DNA of 64,000 nucleotides, taken from DATJPR01 sp963752915. Its GTDB lineage: Bacteria > Bacteroidota > Ignavibacteria > UBA10030 > UBA6906. The stretch spans positions 124,001 to 188,000 of the forward strand of contig CAVVZZ010000014.1 of the NCBI GenBank assembly GCA_963752915.1. Reading direction: 5' to 3'. Position 1 is the stretch's first letter. Each line of letters begins with the position of its first letter. The notes beneath the pieces were generated by a model that saw nothing but the letters and a program-made list of their open reading frames with translations, searched no databases and had not been told where the DNA came from. Positions 52,856 through 62,796 of the stretch are shown one piece after another. The translations under genes and the position numbers were made by a program.

Positions 52856-55531
52856 ATGCCCAATCGTCCCTTCGTTGTCCCATTGATGTTCCTTGCCGTG
52901 TCAGCCCTGTCTGGTTGTGCGCCGTCTTTCGCATCGACAATGAAGACCGTCCCCGGCCAACCCTCGCATCAGGTCGCTTTGGACTCGGGATGGCATTGCA
53001 TCAATGTCAAAAGGGTGAACTCCTCAGGGGAAGAATTGTCCCGTCCGGCGTTTCCCCTCACGGGCTGGCTCCCGGCCACGGTTCCGGGAACAGTGTTGAC
53101 GACGCTGCTCAACAACAAGCTCGTCCCCGATCCGTTTTTCGGCATGAACGACGCCAGGATCCCCGACATCGCTGAAACAGGCCGGGACTACTACACGTAC
53201 TGGTTTGTCAAAGATTTTCAGAGACAGGCTCCTCCGGGAAAGAACCAGATTTGGCTGCACTTCCGCGGCGTCAACTATGGGTGCGATATCTATTTCAACG
53301 GCCACCGGTTGAACCCAGAGACGCATTACGGCATGTTCCTTCGGCAATCATACGACATCACACCGTTCCTCCCGACGAACGGACAGAACCGGCTCGCGGT
53401 TATTGTCTATCCTCCCGATCCGGTGGGCGACCCGAATGGAGGCCAGGGGGGAGACGGGACCATCGGCAGAAATGTTTCAAATCAGTATGTGGCGGGGTGG
53501 GACTGGATCCAGCCGATCCGGGACAGGAACACCGGCATCTGGGACAAAGTCACGCTCGAGGAAACGAACGGCGTTCTCCTGAGTAACCCGCATGTCATCA
53601 CACTTGTGCCGGGTATACGATTTCCCGACCGACCTCAGGCGCCGGCAGTCGTAAAAGCGAGTGCGGAACTTCAAAACCCGACCGACCAATCGATCACAGG
53701 GACCTTGCAGTGCAAGCTCGACGAACACGTCGTGAGCAAAGACATCGAGATCCAACCGCGCACTACGGTGGAGGTACAACTCCCAGATATCGAGATGCAG
53801 AATCCGCGTCTCTGGTGGCCGAACGGCTATGGCCCGCAGAATTTGTACACGGCGGAATTTCAATTCACGGCAATCGGGAGCGACATCATCGACGGGAAGG
53901 AGATTTCCGTCGGCGTCCGCGAAATTCAAACAACGTGGAACGGCACCACACGGAGCCGCGAAGTGCTCGTGAACGGTCAGCGCATTTTTATCAGAGGCGG
54001 TAACTGGATCGCATCGGACGCCATGCTCCGGCTCTCAGCGGACCGCTACGACGCCGAAGTACGGTTCCAGCGCGACATGAACCTGGACCTCCTCAGAATC
54101 TGGGGCGGAGGTCTCACCGAACGTCCCGAGTTCTATGACGCCTGTGACAAATACGGGCTCCTCGTCTTCCAGGATTTCTGGATATCCGGCGACTGCAACG
54201 GCAAGTGGTTCGACCCGAAGAAGAAGGACGACCAGTGGACGCGACGCCGCTACCCGGACGATCACAGGCTGTTTCTCGCGTCGATCGCCGACCAGGTCAA
54301 AATGCTGCGCAACCATCCCTCGCTTGCCTTCTATTGCGGCGGCAACGAGATTCCACCGCCGGAAGACATCCTGAACCGCATGCAGGATTCTCTCCTCCCC
54401 GCCCTTGACGGCACGCGGTACTTCTTCACATATTCCAACGCCGACAGTATGTCCCACAACTCCGAAGGCGGGAATGGCGACGGTACGTACCACGTTCAGC
54501 CGGACGGGTTTTATTGGGAACATCACTCGTTTCCGTTCAACTCTGAGATCGGGTCCGCCGGTCTTGGAGATTACGAATCGCTCCAGCGGTGTATCCCTCC
54601 GGAAGACCTCGTGGTTCCTGATAGAGCCGGAGGCACGCTCGACTCCGTCTGGAGATATCACAAGTACCTCGGCTACGGGAACCGGATCGACGCGTATGGA
54701 AAACCGTCGACACTGAAAGACTTTGCCGACAAGGCCCAGTTCGTCAACTATGACCAGTACCGGGCGATGGTCGAGGGGCATGAGTCGCACATGTGGGACT
54801 GGTACACCGGGATGATCATCTGGAAGACGCAAAACCCGTGGACGGCGCTCCGAGGCCAGATGTACGACTACTATCTCGATCCCAACGCCGCGCTCTACGG
54901 CTTGCATCACGCTGGCGAGCCGTTGCACGTAATGTGCGATCCGGTTGACGGCATGGTTTCGATCGTGAACAACACCTTCCGGCCGGTCCGCGATCTCATG
55001 GTACAGGCCCGGGAATGGAGTATTGACGGCAAAGACTCGCTCCTGCTGCAATGGATCGTCGAAATCGGTCCGTCGACATTTCAGAAGATCAATTCGGTGA
55101 AAAAGGCGCTCGACACGCTGATTGCATCGCAGGGCGGCTTTCTGGACCTGCGGCTTGTCGCGTCGTCACAGCAGGTACTGAGTGACAATCTCTACTGGTT
55201 GCCGGATTCAACGGGACACTACACCGGCTTGCAGCGGATGAGCAAGGCCGACGCCCGCGTTCAGGCGCACAAAACGAAAGAAGGAGAAATCCAGGTAACG
55301 ATCGCTGCTCCCGCCGGTGGCCCGCTGGCCTTCTTCAACAGGATATCGTTGATCAACCGCACGACAAAGAAGCGGATTCTTCCGGTGTTCTACAGCGACA
55401 ATTATGTTTCGGTATTGCCGGGTGAGAAGAAGACCATCCTGCTCAACTATCCTGTAAGTGTCAAGAGCGAGGATGCGCTGGTTTCGGTGAGAGGCTGGAA
55501 TGTCAGTGAGACGATTCTCACGGTACAATGA
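52856..55531 (+). CDS. GH2 glycoside hydrolase lipoprotein (mannosidase/glucosaminidase-like)
   Basis: The 891-residue enzyme has a lipoprotein signal (LMFLAVSALSGC) and the GH2 layout: jelly-roll sugar-binding domain (about 45-240), immunoglobulin-like domain (about 250-360), then a TIM barrel. Acid/base Glu498 is in YCGGNEIP and nucleophile Glu564 is in FNSEIGS. Features such as RGGNWIASDAML and RIWGGGLTERPEFYDACDKY are shared by exo-beta-glucosaminidases and mannosylglycoprotein endo-beta-mannosidases. Substrate choice between these cannot be made from sequence. It could help trim mannan or glycoprotein oligosaccharides. A small PDZ lipoprotein gene follows by 10 bases. Confidence 0.88.
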   Translation: MPNRPFVVPLMFLAVSALSGCAPSFASTMKTVPGQPSHQVALDSGWHCINVKRVNSSGEELSRPAFPLTGWLPATVPGTVLTTLLNNKLVPDPFFGMNDARIPDIAETGRDYYTYWFVKDFQRQAPPGKNQIWLHFRGVNYGCDIYFNGHRLNPETHYGMFLRQSYDITPFLPTNGQNRLAVIVYPPDPVGDPNGGQGGDGTIGRNVSNQYVAGWDWIQPIRDRNTGIWDKVTLEETNGVLLSNPHVITLVPGIRFPDRPQAPAVVKASAELQNPTDQSITGTLQCKLDEHVVSKDIEIQPRTTVEVQLPDIEMQNPRLWWPNGYGPQNLYTAEFQFTAIGSDIIDGKEISVGVREIQTTWNGTTRSREVLVNGQRIFIRGGNWIASDAMLRLSADRYDAEVRFQRDMNLDLLRIWGGGLTERPEFYDACDKYGLLVFQDFWISGDCNGKWFDPKKKDDQWTRRRYPDDHRLFLASIADQVKMLRNHPSLAFYCGGNEIPPPEDILNRMQDSLLPALDGTRYFFTYSNADSMSHNSEGGNGDGTYHVQPDGFYWEHHSFPFNSEIGSAGLGDYESLQRCIPPEDLVVPDRAGGTLDSVWRYHKYLGYGNRIDAYGKPSTLKDFADKAQFVNYDQYRAMVEGHESHMWDWYTGMIIWKTQNPWTALRGQMYDYYLDPNAALYGLHHAGEPLHVMCDPVDGMVSIVNNTFRPVRDLMVQAREWSIDGKDSLLLQWIVEIGPSTFQKINSVKKALDTLIASQGGFLDLRLVASSQQVLSDNLYWLPDSTGHYTGLQRMSKADARVQAHKTKEGEIQVTIAAPAGGPLAFFNRISLINRTTKKRILPVFYSDNYVSVLPGEKKTILLNYPVSVKSEDALVSVRGWNVSETILTVQ

Positions 55532-55541
55532 GGAGGATCCG

Positions 55542-56201
55542 ATGAAAACCGCGTTTGTCATTGCTGTCGCCATCGTGGTGTCCGGATGCACAATAGCGAC
55601 GAAGGACTATCTTACCACAGACTATCAAATCGGGGAGGCAAAGACGGTAACGGTAGGAAGCCCGATGTTCACCGTCGTCTCGGGTTCGAAGTATTCCCAT
55701 AGCGGGGAGACTATCAGTGAGATCACGGAGGAGATTTTTTACGGGGGAGTCAGTGGAAGTTCATTGCGCCTCTCCTACGAGGAATTCACCTACCCTATTG
55801 TGCGCCCCACGTTCACTCAGGAACTTCAGTACGATCTCGCGAGATCACGCACGATAAAGTTTCGTGATTACACAATGCAGATCGATTCCGCCGACAATTC
55901 ATCGATCACCTTCCGGGTTCTGGAGGGGCCGTCCGCGAAGACTGCGGATTCGACAAATCAAGGCTCGATCGGGATCATTCTTCATCAACGCAAAGTGATC
56001 ACGGTGTTCCCAAACACGTCGGCATCCTCCGCGGGGATCAAGGAAGGAGACCTCATTTTGTCGGTTGATGGGATTGACCTGACGGGCGATGACGGCCACG
56101 ACCTGCGGCTTGTCAACGCATCACAGGGAATTCAACATAAATGCAAAATCCAGAGGAACAATGAGACCAGGACGCTCATTGTGTCGACGCCGGAGAAGTG
56201 A
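55542..56201 (+). CDS. PDZ-domain lipoprotein
   Basis: The 219-residue protein has a lipobox (FVIAVAIVVSGC), so it is anchored in a membrane facing the periplasm. After a beta-rich middle, residues about 150-215 form a PDZ-like domain (VFPNTSASSAGIKEGDLILSVDG). No protease domain is present. PDZ domains bind peptide ends, so a scaffold or regulator is plausible. AGGAGG precedes the ATG, and it is probably co-transcribed with the GH2 gene. Confidence 0.75.
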   Translation: MKTAFVIAVAIVVSGCTIATKDYLTTDYQIGEAKTVTVGSPMFTVVSGSKYSHSGETISEITEEIFYGGVSGSSLRLSYEEFTYPIVRPTFTQELQYDLARSRTIKFRDYTMQIDSADNSSITFRVLEGPSAKTADSTNQGSIGIILHQRKVITVFPNTSASSAGIKEGDLILSVDGIDLTGDDGHDLRLVNASQGIQHKCKIQRNNETRTLIVSTPEK

Positions 56202-56247
56202 GTGCGAGCTGTCTGCAGTGCGTCCGGCACGCCCTGAAGGGCGACGG

Positions 56248-56505
56248 CTACCTCGCGTGCATCGCCTCGACTTTTTCCGCCTGGAACTTCGTGAGCTGAA
56301 CGATCTGCGCCTGGCCCCGCAGAAACGTCGGGACGCTCATCATGGCCTGCGCCTTGTCCTCCGCCTCGATCATTGCCCATCCGGTATGCACCCCATCCTT
56401 GCACCCCCAATCGAAATGGTGAAGATACCCGATCGCAAGCGTCTCCTTCAGAGCCTTTCCGCAATCTTCATTCGTGTGGTTCGAAATGACGAGAAACTTC
56501 TTCAT
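56248..56505 (-). CDS. Small alpha/beta protein (YCII/GYD-like), unknown role
   Basis: This is an 85-residue cytoplasmic protein with a ferredoxin-like beta-alpha-beta pattern (KKFLVISNHTN, then GWAMIEAEDKAQAMMSVPTFL and QIVQLTKF). It resembles small dimeric alpha/beta-barrel proteins that report or bind ligands, but no family was firmly recognised. An AGGAGA ribosome site lies eight bases before the ATG. It is followed on the plus-strand side by the PDZ gene end (convergent). Confidence 0.6.
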   Translation of the reverse strand: MKKFLVISNHTNEDCGKALKETLAIGYLHHFDWGCKDGVHTGWAMIEAEDKAQAMMSVPTFLRGQAQIVQLTKFQAEKVEAMHAR

Positions 56506-56544
56506 GCGCAGATCTCCTCTCAGTAGATTCGTATCTATAGAGTG

Positions 56545-58206
56545 TCAGACTGTCTCGAGATACTTGTGAATCGAGTAAATTGCGGCAGAGCCCTCCCCCA
56601 CCGCCGCGGCGACACGCCTGTTAGCACCCCCGCGAACATCGCCAGCGGCAAAGATCCCCGGGACGTTCGTTTCGAACATGAACGGGTCCCGGTCCAGCAT
56701 CCATCCCCGGGGTTTACCGTTGACCCGCGGAAGATCGGGTCCAGTGAGGATGAACCCTTTGTCGTTCCGCTCAAGAAGACCTGCGACCATATCGGTGCGT
56801 GGCGCCGTTCCGATAAAGATGAACATCGCGTCAGCATTCACCGTCCGTTCCTCCGCTGATTCGACATTCCGGAGCACAATGTGCTCGAGGCAACCATTGC
56901 CGTCGACGGACGCCACCTCGACCTGTGGAAGGACGTCGATGTTTTCGGTTGCGTTGATCCGCTCGACGAGATAGTGTGACATCGCAGGGCTGAGCGCTTC
57001 TTTCCGGATGATGATCGACACGCGTCGGGCGTATTGTGAGAAGAAGAGCGCCCCCTGCCCTGCGGAATTCGCACCGCCGATAATGCAGACATCACGGCCG
57101 CGATAGCTGGCCGCTTCGCTCAGCGCCGCACCGTAATACACACCGCGGCCGAGGAGCGGTTCGATGCCGGGCACCTCGAGCATCCGGACAGACATGCCCG
57201 TGGTGAGAATGACAGTATACCCGGAAATTTCCTTGCCGTCCGCCAGCATAACAATCCGGTACGGGTCCTCGCGACGGATCCCCACCACTTCCTGGGCCGT
57301 AAGCAGTTCGGCGCCAAATCTTCTGGCTTGCGCACTGGCCCGCTGGGCGAGATCGGAACCGGAGATTCCATTGGGAAAGCCCAGGTAGTTCTCGATTCGT
57401 GAGCTCGTCCCTGCCTGTCCGCCGGGCGCATTTTGTTCGACCAGCACAACGCGCAATCCTTCCGACGCCGCGTAGACCGCATTCGCAAGCCCTGCCGGTC
57501 CCCCACCAACCACCACGACATCGTAAAACGGATTTTTGGCGGTAGTCTGGAGACCGGTCTTCGCCGCGAGTTCCTGATTTGAGGGGGCGGACAGATACGA
57601 GCCGTCGGGGAACAGGACAACGGGGAGCTTCGACAGTCCTCCGGGAAACGAAGCGACAAGCTCCCGCATGGATGCATCCTCATCGATATCGATCCATTGG
57701 TACGGAACGAGGTTGCGGGAGAGAAATTCCCGGACACCGTGACTCTGCGGTGAGAATCTCGCACCGGCGATCCGGATCCCGTCGAACGGAAGATGGGCGC
57801 GGCTCTTCCACTCCGAGAGAAGGTCGTCGAGCACCGGATAGAGCTTCTGTTCCGGCGGGTCCCAAGGCTTCATCAGATAATGATCGAGGCCGATGGCATT
57901 GATGCTTTCAATCGCTGCTTCGGTGTCGGCGTATGCGGTAAGGAGGACCTTTCGCGCCTCGGGGAACAGCTCGCGCATTTCTCCAAGAAGCTTTGTGCCG
58001 GTCATCTCGGGCATGCGTTGATCGACGAGGAAGAGCGCGACGGGCGACCCACGCTGCTTCAGCTGGCGCACCGTGTCCAGGGCTTCGCGCGGCGAGCCGG
58101 CCTTCACGACGCGGTAGTCAGTCTTATAGTGTTGACGCAGATCCCGTTCGACGGCCGCGAGGACCTGAGGATCATCGTCGACGCTCATGATGACGGGTTT
58201 TACCAC
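56545..58206 (-). CDS. Response regulator fused to thioredoxin-reductase-like FAD oxidoreductase
   Basis: The 553-residue fusion starts with a receiver domain (phospho-Asp62 in VDQRMPEM). A thioredoxin/glutaredoxin-like segment follows (about 145-215), then a thioredoxin-reductase domain with FAD motif VVVGGGPAGLANAVYAA and NAD(P) motif CIIGGANSAGQGA. The redox CxxC is absent (ANSA replaces it), so it probably does not reduce thioredoxin; electron flow may be FAD to another acceptor. The GTG at 58206 has GGGAGG eight bases upstream, which decides the start. It is divergent from a cyclic-nucleotide-domain kinase that could phosphorylate its receiver. Confidence 0.88.
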   Translation of the reverse strand: MVKPVIMSVDDDPQVLAAVERDLRQHYKTDYRVVKAGSPREALDTVRQLKQRGSPVALFLVDQRMPEMTGTKLLGEMRELFPEARKVLLTAYADTEAAIESINAIGLDHYLMKPWDPPEQKLYPVLDDLLSEWKSRAHLPFDGIRIAGARFSPQSHGVREFLSRNLVPYQWIDIDEDASMRELVASFPGGLSKLPVVLFPDGSYLSAPSNQELAAKTGLQTTAKNPFYDVVVVGGGPAGLANAVYAASEGLRVVLVEQNAPGGQAGTSSRIENYLGFPNGISGSDLAQRASAQARRFGAELLTAQEVVGIRREDPYRIVMLADGKEISGYTVILTTGMSVRMLEVPGIEPLLGRGVYYGAALSEAASYRGRDVCIIGGANSAGQGALFFSQYARRVSIIIRKEALSPAMSHYLVERINATENIDVLPQVEVASVDGNGCLEHIVLRNVESAEERTVNADAMFIFIGTAPRTDMVAGLLERNDKGFILTGPDLPRVNGKPRGWMLDRDPFMFETNVPGIFAAGDVRGGANRRVAAAVGEGSAAIYSIHKYLETV

Positions 58207-58367
58207 AGTGGAAACCTCCCTTTAGTCAATCAACCATATGCAGATGCCGGGAGTTCATGCCCCGGACGCTGGACGGCACAAAAAGACGTGAGACCACTCG
58301 TCGTGGCTGGTCGGAACGATCGCGAAGAATGAGCTGTTTGAGTGGGGTTGTCAAGAGAGGAAGCCCC

Positions 58368-59765
58368 ATGAACAAGGACGGGATCATTGAACTTCTGGCG
58401 TCCCATCCCACGATCGGGAAGGCCCCTCGTGAGGAGCTTGCCTGGGTCGCCGAGCATGGAACCGTTATCAAGTACCAGCAAGGAGAAGTTGTCTCAAGCC
58501 CCACGCTGACTGTCCCCGGACTCGTTATTCTCCTGACCGGGCGCCTGGCGATCTATATGAATCGGGGAACCGGGATGCGGAAGGTGATGGAGTGGCAAGC
58601 GGGTGAAGTGACCGGGATGCTTCCCTTTTCGCGATTGACCAAGTCACCGGGGAATGTCATTGTTGAGGAACCCACGGACGTGTTCATGATCCCCAGCAAT
58701 GACTTGCCGGCGTTGATCCGTAACTGCTACGAGGTAACAGCTCTGCTTGTCCACGTTATGACCGACCGCGCCAGGCGATTCACCTCGGCCGATTTGCGTG
58801 ATGAAAAGATGATCTCCCTCGGCAAGCTCGCCGCCGGGTTTGCCCACGAAGTAAACAATCCGGCATCCGCGGCATTGCGCGACGCGAGCGCCCTGGCGGA
58901 TACGTTGACGGTCGAGGAAGACGCCGCGCGCTCGCTCTGCATCGCGGGTCTCACCGGAGCGCAACTCCAGGAACTGGACGCCGTCTGGAAATCAATCAGG
59001 GAGGGAGCGGAACGTCCGTCGATATCCGGTCTTGATCTCGCAGACCGTGAAGATGAGATTGAGGATTGGCTCAGACAGCGCAGGATCCCAGAGGTCCTTG
59101 CCGAAGAGCTCGCGCGAACACGCGCAACGACCGCTGATCTTGAGAGACTGGGAAAGGTCCTTGACGGTGCGAAGCTTGAGACCGCTCTTCGCTGGTTGGG
59201 TGCAGCATCTTCAGCCCGGGCGCTGGTCGAGAACATCGAGCGTGCCGCAAAACGTATTCACACGCTCGTTGCGGCAGCCAAGGGGTTTACACACATGGAC
59301 CGGAACCCGGAGTTGGACGCCGTCGAGATTTCGAGCGGGATCAACGACACGGTTTCTCTCCTGGCCGGGAAGGCCCGTGCGAAGTCGGTCGCGATCACGC
59401 TCAATATTTCAGCCGATCTTCCTACCGTTCGCGGCTACGCCGTAGAGATCAATCAGATCTGGATGAACTTGATCGACAACGCCATCGACGCAGCGCCGGT
59501 CAATGGTCATGTTTCGGTGACTGCGATGGTTGAGGGCGCCGACGTTATCGTCGCGGTGGCGGACGACGGTCTGGGGATTCCTTCGGAAATCAAAGAGCAA
59601 ATCTTCGATCCCTTCTTCTCGACGAAGCCCGTGGGGGAAGGGACGGGCCTGGGGCTCGATATTGTCCGCAGGGTAGTTCATTGGCACAATGGCGACGTGA
59701 ACGTCGATTCGCGTCCCGGCCACACGGAGTTTCGCGTGCGGTTGCCGATCGGCGGCGCGAGATAG
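58368..59765 (+). CDS. Histidine kinase with cyclic-nucleotide-binding-like domain
   Basis: The 465-residue soluble kinase has an N-terminal cNMP-binding-like domain (about 1-120; 'GEVVSSPTLTVPGLVILLTG'). A HisKA-like helix has LGKLAAGFAHEVNNPAS, whose His is the phosphate site. A long helical insertion follows, then HATPase motifs MNLIDNAIDAA, DDGLGIP and GTGLGLDIV. It has no transmembrane segments, so it senses a cytoplasmic signal. It is divergent from the receiver/oxidoreductase fusion gene across 161 bases, which suggests a redox two-component pair. AGAGAGGA precedes the ATG at 58368. Confidence 0.88.
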   Translation: MNKDGIIELLASHPTIGKAPREELAWVAEHGTVIKYQQGEVVSSPTLTVPGLVILLTGRLAIYMNRGTGMRKVMEWQAGEVTGMLPFSRLTKSPGNVIVEEPTDVFMIPSNDLPALIRNCYEVTALLVHVMTDRARRFTSADLRDEKMISLGKLAAGFAHEVNNPASAALRDASALADTLTVEEDAARSLCIAGLTGAQLQELDAVWKSIREGAERPSISGLDLADREDEIEDWLRQRRIPEVLAEELARTRATTADLERLGKVLDGAKLETALRWLGAASSARALVENIERAAKRIHTLVAAAKGFTHMDRNPELDAVEISSGINDTVSLLAGKARAKSVAITLNISADLPTVRGYAVEINQIWMNLIDNAIDAAPVNGHVSVTAMVEGADVIVAVADDGLGIPSEIKEQIFDPFFSTKPVGEGTGLGLDIVRRVVHWHNGDVNVDSRPGHTEFRVRLPIGGAR

Positions 59766-59790
59766 CGACGGCTCACGGTCCACAAATGCG

Positions 59791-59821
59791 AAAACGCCCG
59801 GCACGGACTCGGGCTCGGGCG
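59791..59821 (-). terminator. Intrinsic terminator after the NmrA-like gene
   Basis: CGCCCG (59795-59800) pairs with CGGGCG (59816-59821), with GC pairs extending the stem. On the minus strand it is followed by TTTT. It sits between the convergent kinase and NmrA-like gene ends. Confidence 0.6.
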
Positions 59822-59850
59822 GATCGCATTGTGAATACCCGGGTCTCGAT

Positions 59851-60801
59851 TCACTCGAGCGGAATACGGCTCCCATTGACCTTGAGCCAGCTCTCGAACG
59901 TCTGTAATGCGGGGTTGAGTGCGCGTGAGAATGCGACGTTTCGTGCGCCGGTGTATGCGAGTTCGAAGTCGCGTTTGAACTGGAACATGTTGCCCATATC
60001 CTCGGCACCCGGGAAACCAAAACTGCGGTAGACCTCTGCAGGCACATCATTGTAGCGCACTTCCTGCCCCAGGGCTTTCGAGAGAGCGGCGGCCATTTGC
60101 GAACCGGTCAAGTGCTCGCCGGCGACGCCGAGGGTTTTTCCAGCGAGCTCGGGACCCCTTTTGAAAATTCCGTATGCACATTTGCCGATGTCTTCCGAGG
60201 AAATTCCCGGGAGCTTCTTGTCTCCCATCGGGAAGGTGATGGCCAGCTTACCATCGGGTCCCTTCTTCGGTCCCGCCCCGAAGTAGATGAGGTTTTCCCA
60301 ATAGAATGACGTCAGCAGAAAGGTCGTCGGCACGCCGAGGTCGCGAAACACATGGTCCACTTCGCTCTTCGCATCGAAGTGCGCCACCTTGTACTTTCCC
60401 ATAAGTGTCGGCATACGGTTGTCGGTGAGGGGAACCCACTTCCGGGTATCCTCAAAGGTTGACCAGATGGCATGTTGCACGCCGGATATTCTTGCCGCCC
60501 GGGCCATGTTCGTCGCCTGGGCTATTTCATTTTCCGGCGACATGTCGGCCCAGAAGAATGTGACACAGTACGCGCCGTAGGCACCCTTGAATGCACGCTT
60601 CAGCGTCTCAACGTCGTTCACGTCCGCCGCGACAACTTCGGCGCCCATCGCTGCCAGCTCTTTTGCTTTGTCGGATTCGACGTCTCTCGTAATCGCACGC
60701 GCCGTGAAACCGCTATTCGGGTCGTTGAGGATGGCGCGAACCAGACCACCTCCCTGCGCGCCGGTTGCGCCCACCACTGCTATGATCTTCTTTCCCGTCA
60801 T
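59851..60801 (-). CDS. NmrA-like NAD(P)-binding protein
   Basis: The 316-residue atypical short-chain dehydrogenase has VVGATGAQGGGLVRAIL at the N-terminus, the GxxGxxG dinucleotide motif. A 'WSTFEDTRKWVPLTDNRMPT' region and PTTFLLTSFYWENL follow the NmrA/HSCARG pattern. Such proteins usually sense NADP(H) redox state rather than catalyse. The ATG at 60801 has AAGGAG seven bases upstream; an earlier ATG at 60822 does not. It is divergent from the secreted protein gene. Confidence 0.85.
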   Translation of the reverse strand: MTGKKIIAVVGATGAQGGGLVRAILNDPNSGFTARAITRDVESDKAKELAAMGAEVVAADVNDVETLKRAFKGAYGAYCVTFFWADMSPENEIAQATNMARAARISGVQHAIWSTFEDTRKWVPLTDNRMPTLMGKYKVAHFDAKSEVDHVFRDLGVPTTFLLTSFYWENLIYFGAGPKKGPDGKLAITFPMGDKKLPGISSEDIGKCAYGIFKRGPELAGKTLGVAGEHLTGSQMAAALSKALGQEVRYNDVPAEVYRSFGFPGAEDMGNMFQFKRDFELAYTGARNVAFSRALNPALQTFESWLKVNGSRIPLE

Positions 60802-61004
60802 TTCGATCTCCTTTTTCTCCATTTTGGCGCATACGTCTCTGTACGCGCCTCACTCTAACCTGCCTCCGGGCCTTTTGGTTCCGTTTGACGCATCCCATGA
60901 ATGACAACTCCGGGAATCTTCACACTTCCCCAGTTGTTCACAATGGCGCGTCCGCCCGGGCGGCGGTCCGCTTCAACAACTCTCAACACTCCAGGAGATA
61001 CCTC

Positions 61005-61526
61005 ATGACGGTCTTCCATATTTGCCGCGGCGTATTGATCTCCCTCCTTCTGACGGGAGTTATTCTCGTGCCGTTCACCTCCGCGAACGCCGCCGAGAAA
61101 GCGAAGGGAACGCTCACGTACAAAGGGCCCAAGAAGTCCTTTACGCTTGCCTTCAAGCACGCCTATCTTGTCAAGGGGCCAGACACGTTCGAAGCGAGCA
61201 AGACGGTCCGCCGTCTCGTTCTCACATCGGCCGACTTCTCCGCGGCAATCAAGGGGACGGACGCGCTGAACGGTTTTGACGGGAGTCTGATGGAAGGAGT
61301 GATCGTTGAGTTGGCGGACGGTCCGCGCCTGAATTACTGGCTCGTCTTGAACAATCAGCTTGTGCAATATTCCGGCATGGCGGACCCTTCGGCGTTGCAT
61401 GCGACCGCTGACAAGCCGGATCATCTTGCCGGGAAGCTCTCGATTGATGACACCGCAGCGGGCGGCCCGAAGATCGACGTTGATTTCGATGCGCCGATGG
61501 TGAAGGCGTTTACGAAGGCTCGCTGA
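61005..61526 (+). CDS. Exported protein of unknown function
   Basis: The 173-residue protein has a signal peptide (ICRGVLISLLLTGVILVPFTSANA). The mature domain is beta-rich (GTLTYKGPKKSFTLAFKHAY ... IKGTDALNGFDGSLMEGVIVEL). It matches a pattern seen in small periplasmic proteins, but no named family was recognised. AGGAG lies seven bases before the ATG at 61005. Single-gene unit. Confidence 0.7.
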   Translation: MTVFHICRGVLISLLLTGVILVPFTSANAAEKAKGTLTYKGPKKSFTLAFKHAYLVKGPDTFEASKTVRRLVLTSADFSAAIKGTDALNGFDGSLMEGVIVELADGPRLNYWLVLNNQLVQYSGMADPSALHATADKPDHLAGKLSIDDTAAGGPKIDVDFDAPMVKAFTKAR

Positions 61527-61584
61527 GCGACCATCGAACAAGACGGGCGGGAAGATTGGCAAAGTCGCGAACGAGCGTGCCCGC

Positions 61585-62796
61585 CTACAGCCACCCCAGA
61601 ACCTGCGCAGCCCACAAGATCAGGACTCCCGCTGCGGTGCTGGCCAGCGTCACCGGGATCCCCGCCTTCAGGAAATCCATAAAACGGAGAGGTGACTGAC
61701 GCTGGGCGCCTTGCGCCACAATGACGTTCGCGACGCTGCCGAACAACGTCAGATTCCCCGCAAAGGTGCTCGTCAGCGCCAGCAGGAGCCAGAGGAACGG
61801 CGCGTTGCTCATCCCCGCCACCCAGTGTTCGGCGATAAGCACGAACGGGACGTTGGAGAAGAGGTTGCTCCCGACCACTGAGGCGAGACTGATGTGCACG
61901 ACGTTGCTAAACCCGATGTCGGCACCGTAGCTCCTGATCCATTGGTCCAGAAGCTGACGATTCTCCCTGACAAACCCCTCCACGACGACAAAGAGCCCCG
62001 AGAAGAATAAGAGGAGCGACCAATCTACGGCCCGTAGGGTCTCCCGGGGAGGACGGTTCAACCACACAAGGAGCAAGATCGCCCCCGCCACCGCAGCGAA
62101 ATCCATCGACACTCCCAGGAGGAATGCAGCCGTCAGTCCGGTCAGCGCTACCATGCTCTTCACTGCAACCCGGCGGTGCACCGAAGGATGAATGTGGCCG
62201 GGCCCCGGCTGAAATCGAACCCCCGCCAGTGTCCGCCGGTACAAGAGCGAAAGCACAAGCCAGTCGATCAGCAAACTGACGAGCCCGATCGGTACCATCC
62301 GCAGCGCAAAAGGACCCCAGCCCCAGCCGGACGCATGACCGATGATGATGTTTTGCGGATTCCCCGTGATCGTCATCGCACTCCCGATATTCGCTCCCGT
62401 TGCCAGGGCAATCAGAAACGGCGTCGCCGGTATGCCCGCCTGTGCGGTGACCTCCAGCAGGAGCGGCGTGGCCAGGAGGCAGACGGTGTCGTTCAACATG
62501 ACGGCGGAAGCGATGCCCGAGGCAAACACGACGAGGGCAAGGAGCAAACGGGGACTGCGACACCAGTGGAGCGCCTTGTTCGCAAGGGAGATCGGAAGCC
62601 CGCTCTGTGTCAGAACAGCAAGAATCACCATCAGGCCGAACAGAACCGCCAGGGTGCTTAGGTCGAGGGCCGCGACGGCTTCGGAACGCGTCAACGCGCC
62701 GGTCATCACCATCAATACCGCACCGAGAAGTGCCGCCGTGGGACGATCCAGCTTCCGCGGACTGTTCTCCCCGAGGGAGATGAGGACATAGGTCAA
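61585..62796 (-). CDS. ArsB/citrate-type anion transporter, unusual start
   Basis: The 403-residue inner-membrane protein has about 10-11 helices of the ion-transporter superfamily (ArsB/NhaD/CitMHS). Landmarks are ASAVMLNDTVCLLATPLLLEV, 'LIALATGANIGSAMTITGNP' with the GNPQN motif, and the repeat-like 'NLFSNVPFVLIAEHWVAG'. It may extrude arsenite or exchange anions; the substrate is unknown. A TTG at 62796 is the only usable start codon in the conserved N-terminal stretch, and in-frame sequence upstream (HPATIIFA) still looks coding, so initiation may be at a non-AUG codon farther upstream. Confidence 0.85.
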   Translation of the reverse strand: MTYVLISLGENSPRKLDRPTAALLGAVLMVMTGALTRSEAVAALDLSTLAVLFGLMVILAVLTQSGLPISLANKALHWCRSPRLLLALVVFASGIASAVMLNDTVCLLATPLLLEVTAQAGIPATPFLIALATGANIGSAMTITGNPQNIIIGHASGWGWGPFALRMVPIGLVSLLIDWLVLSLLYRRTLAGVRFQPGPGHIHPSVHRRVAVKSMVALTGLTAAFLLGVSMDFAAVAGAILLLVWLNRPPRETLRAVDWSLLLFFSGLFVVVEGFVRENRQLLDQWIRSYGADIGFSNVVHISLASVVGSNLFSNVPFVLIAEHWVAGMSNAPFLWLLLALTSTFAGNLTLFGSVANVIVAQGAQRQSPLRFMDFLKAGIPVTLASTAAGVLILWAAQVLGWL

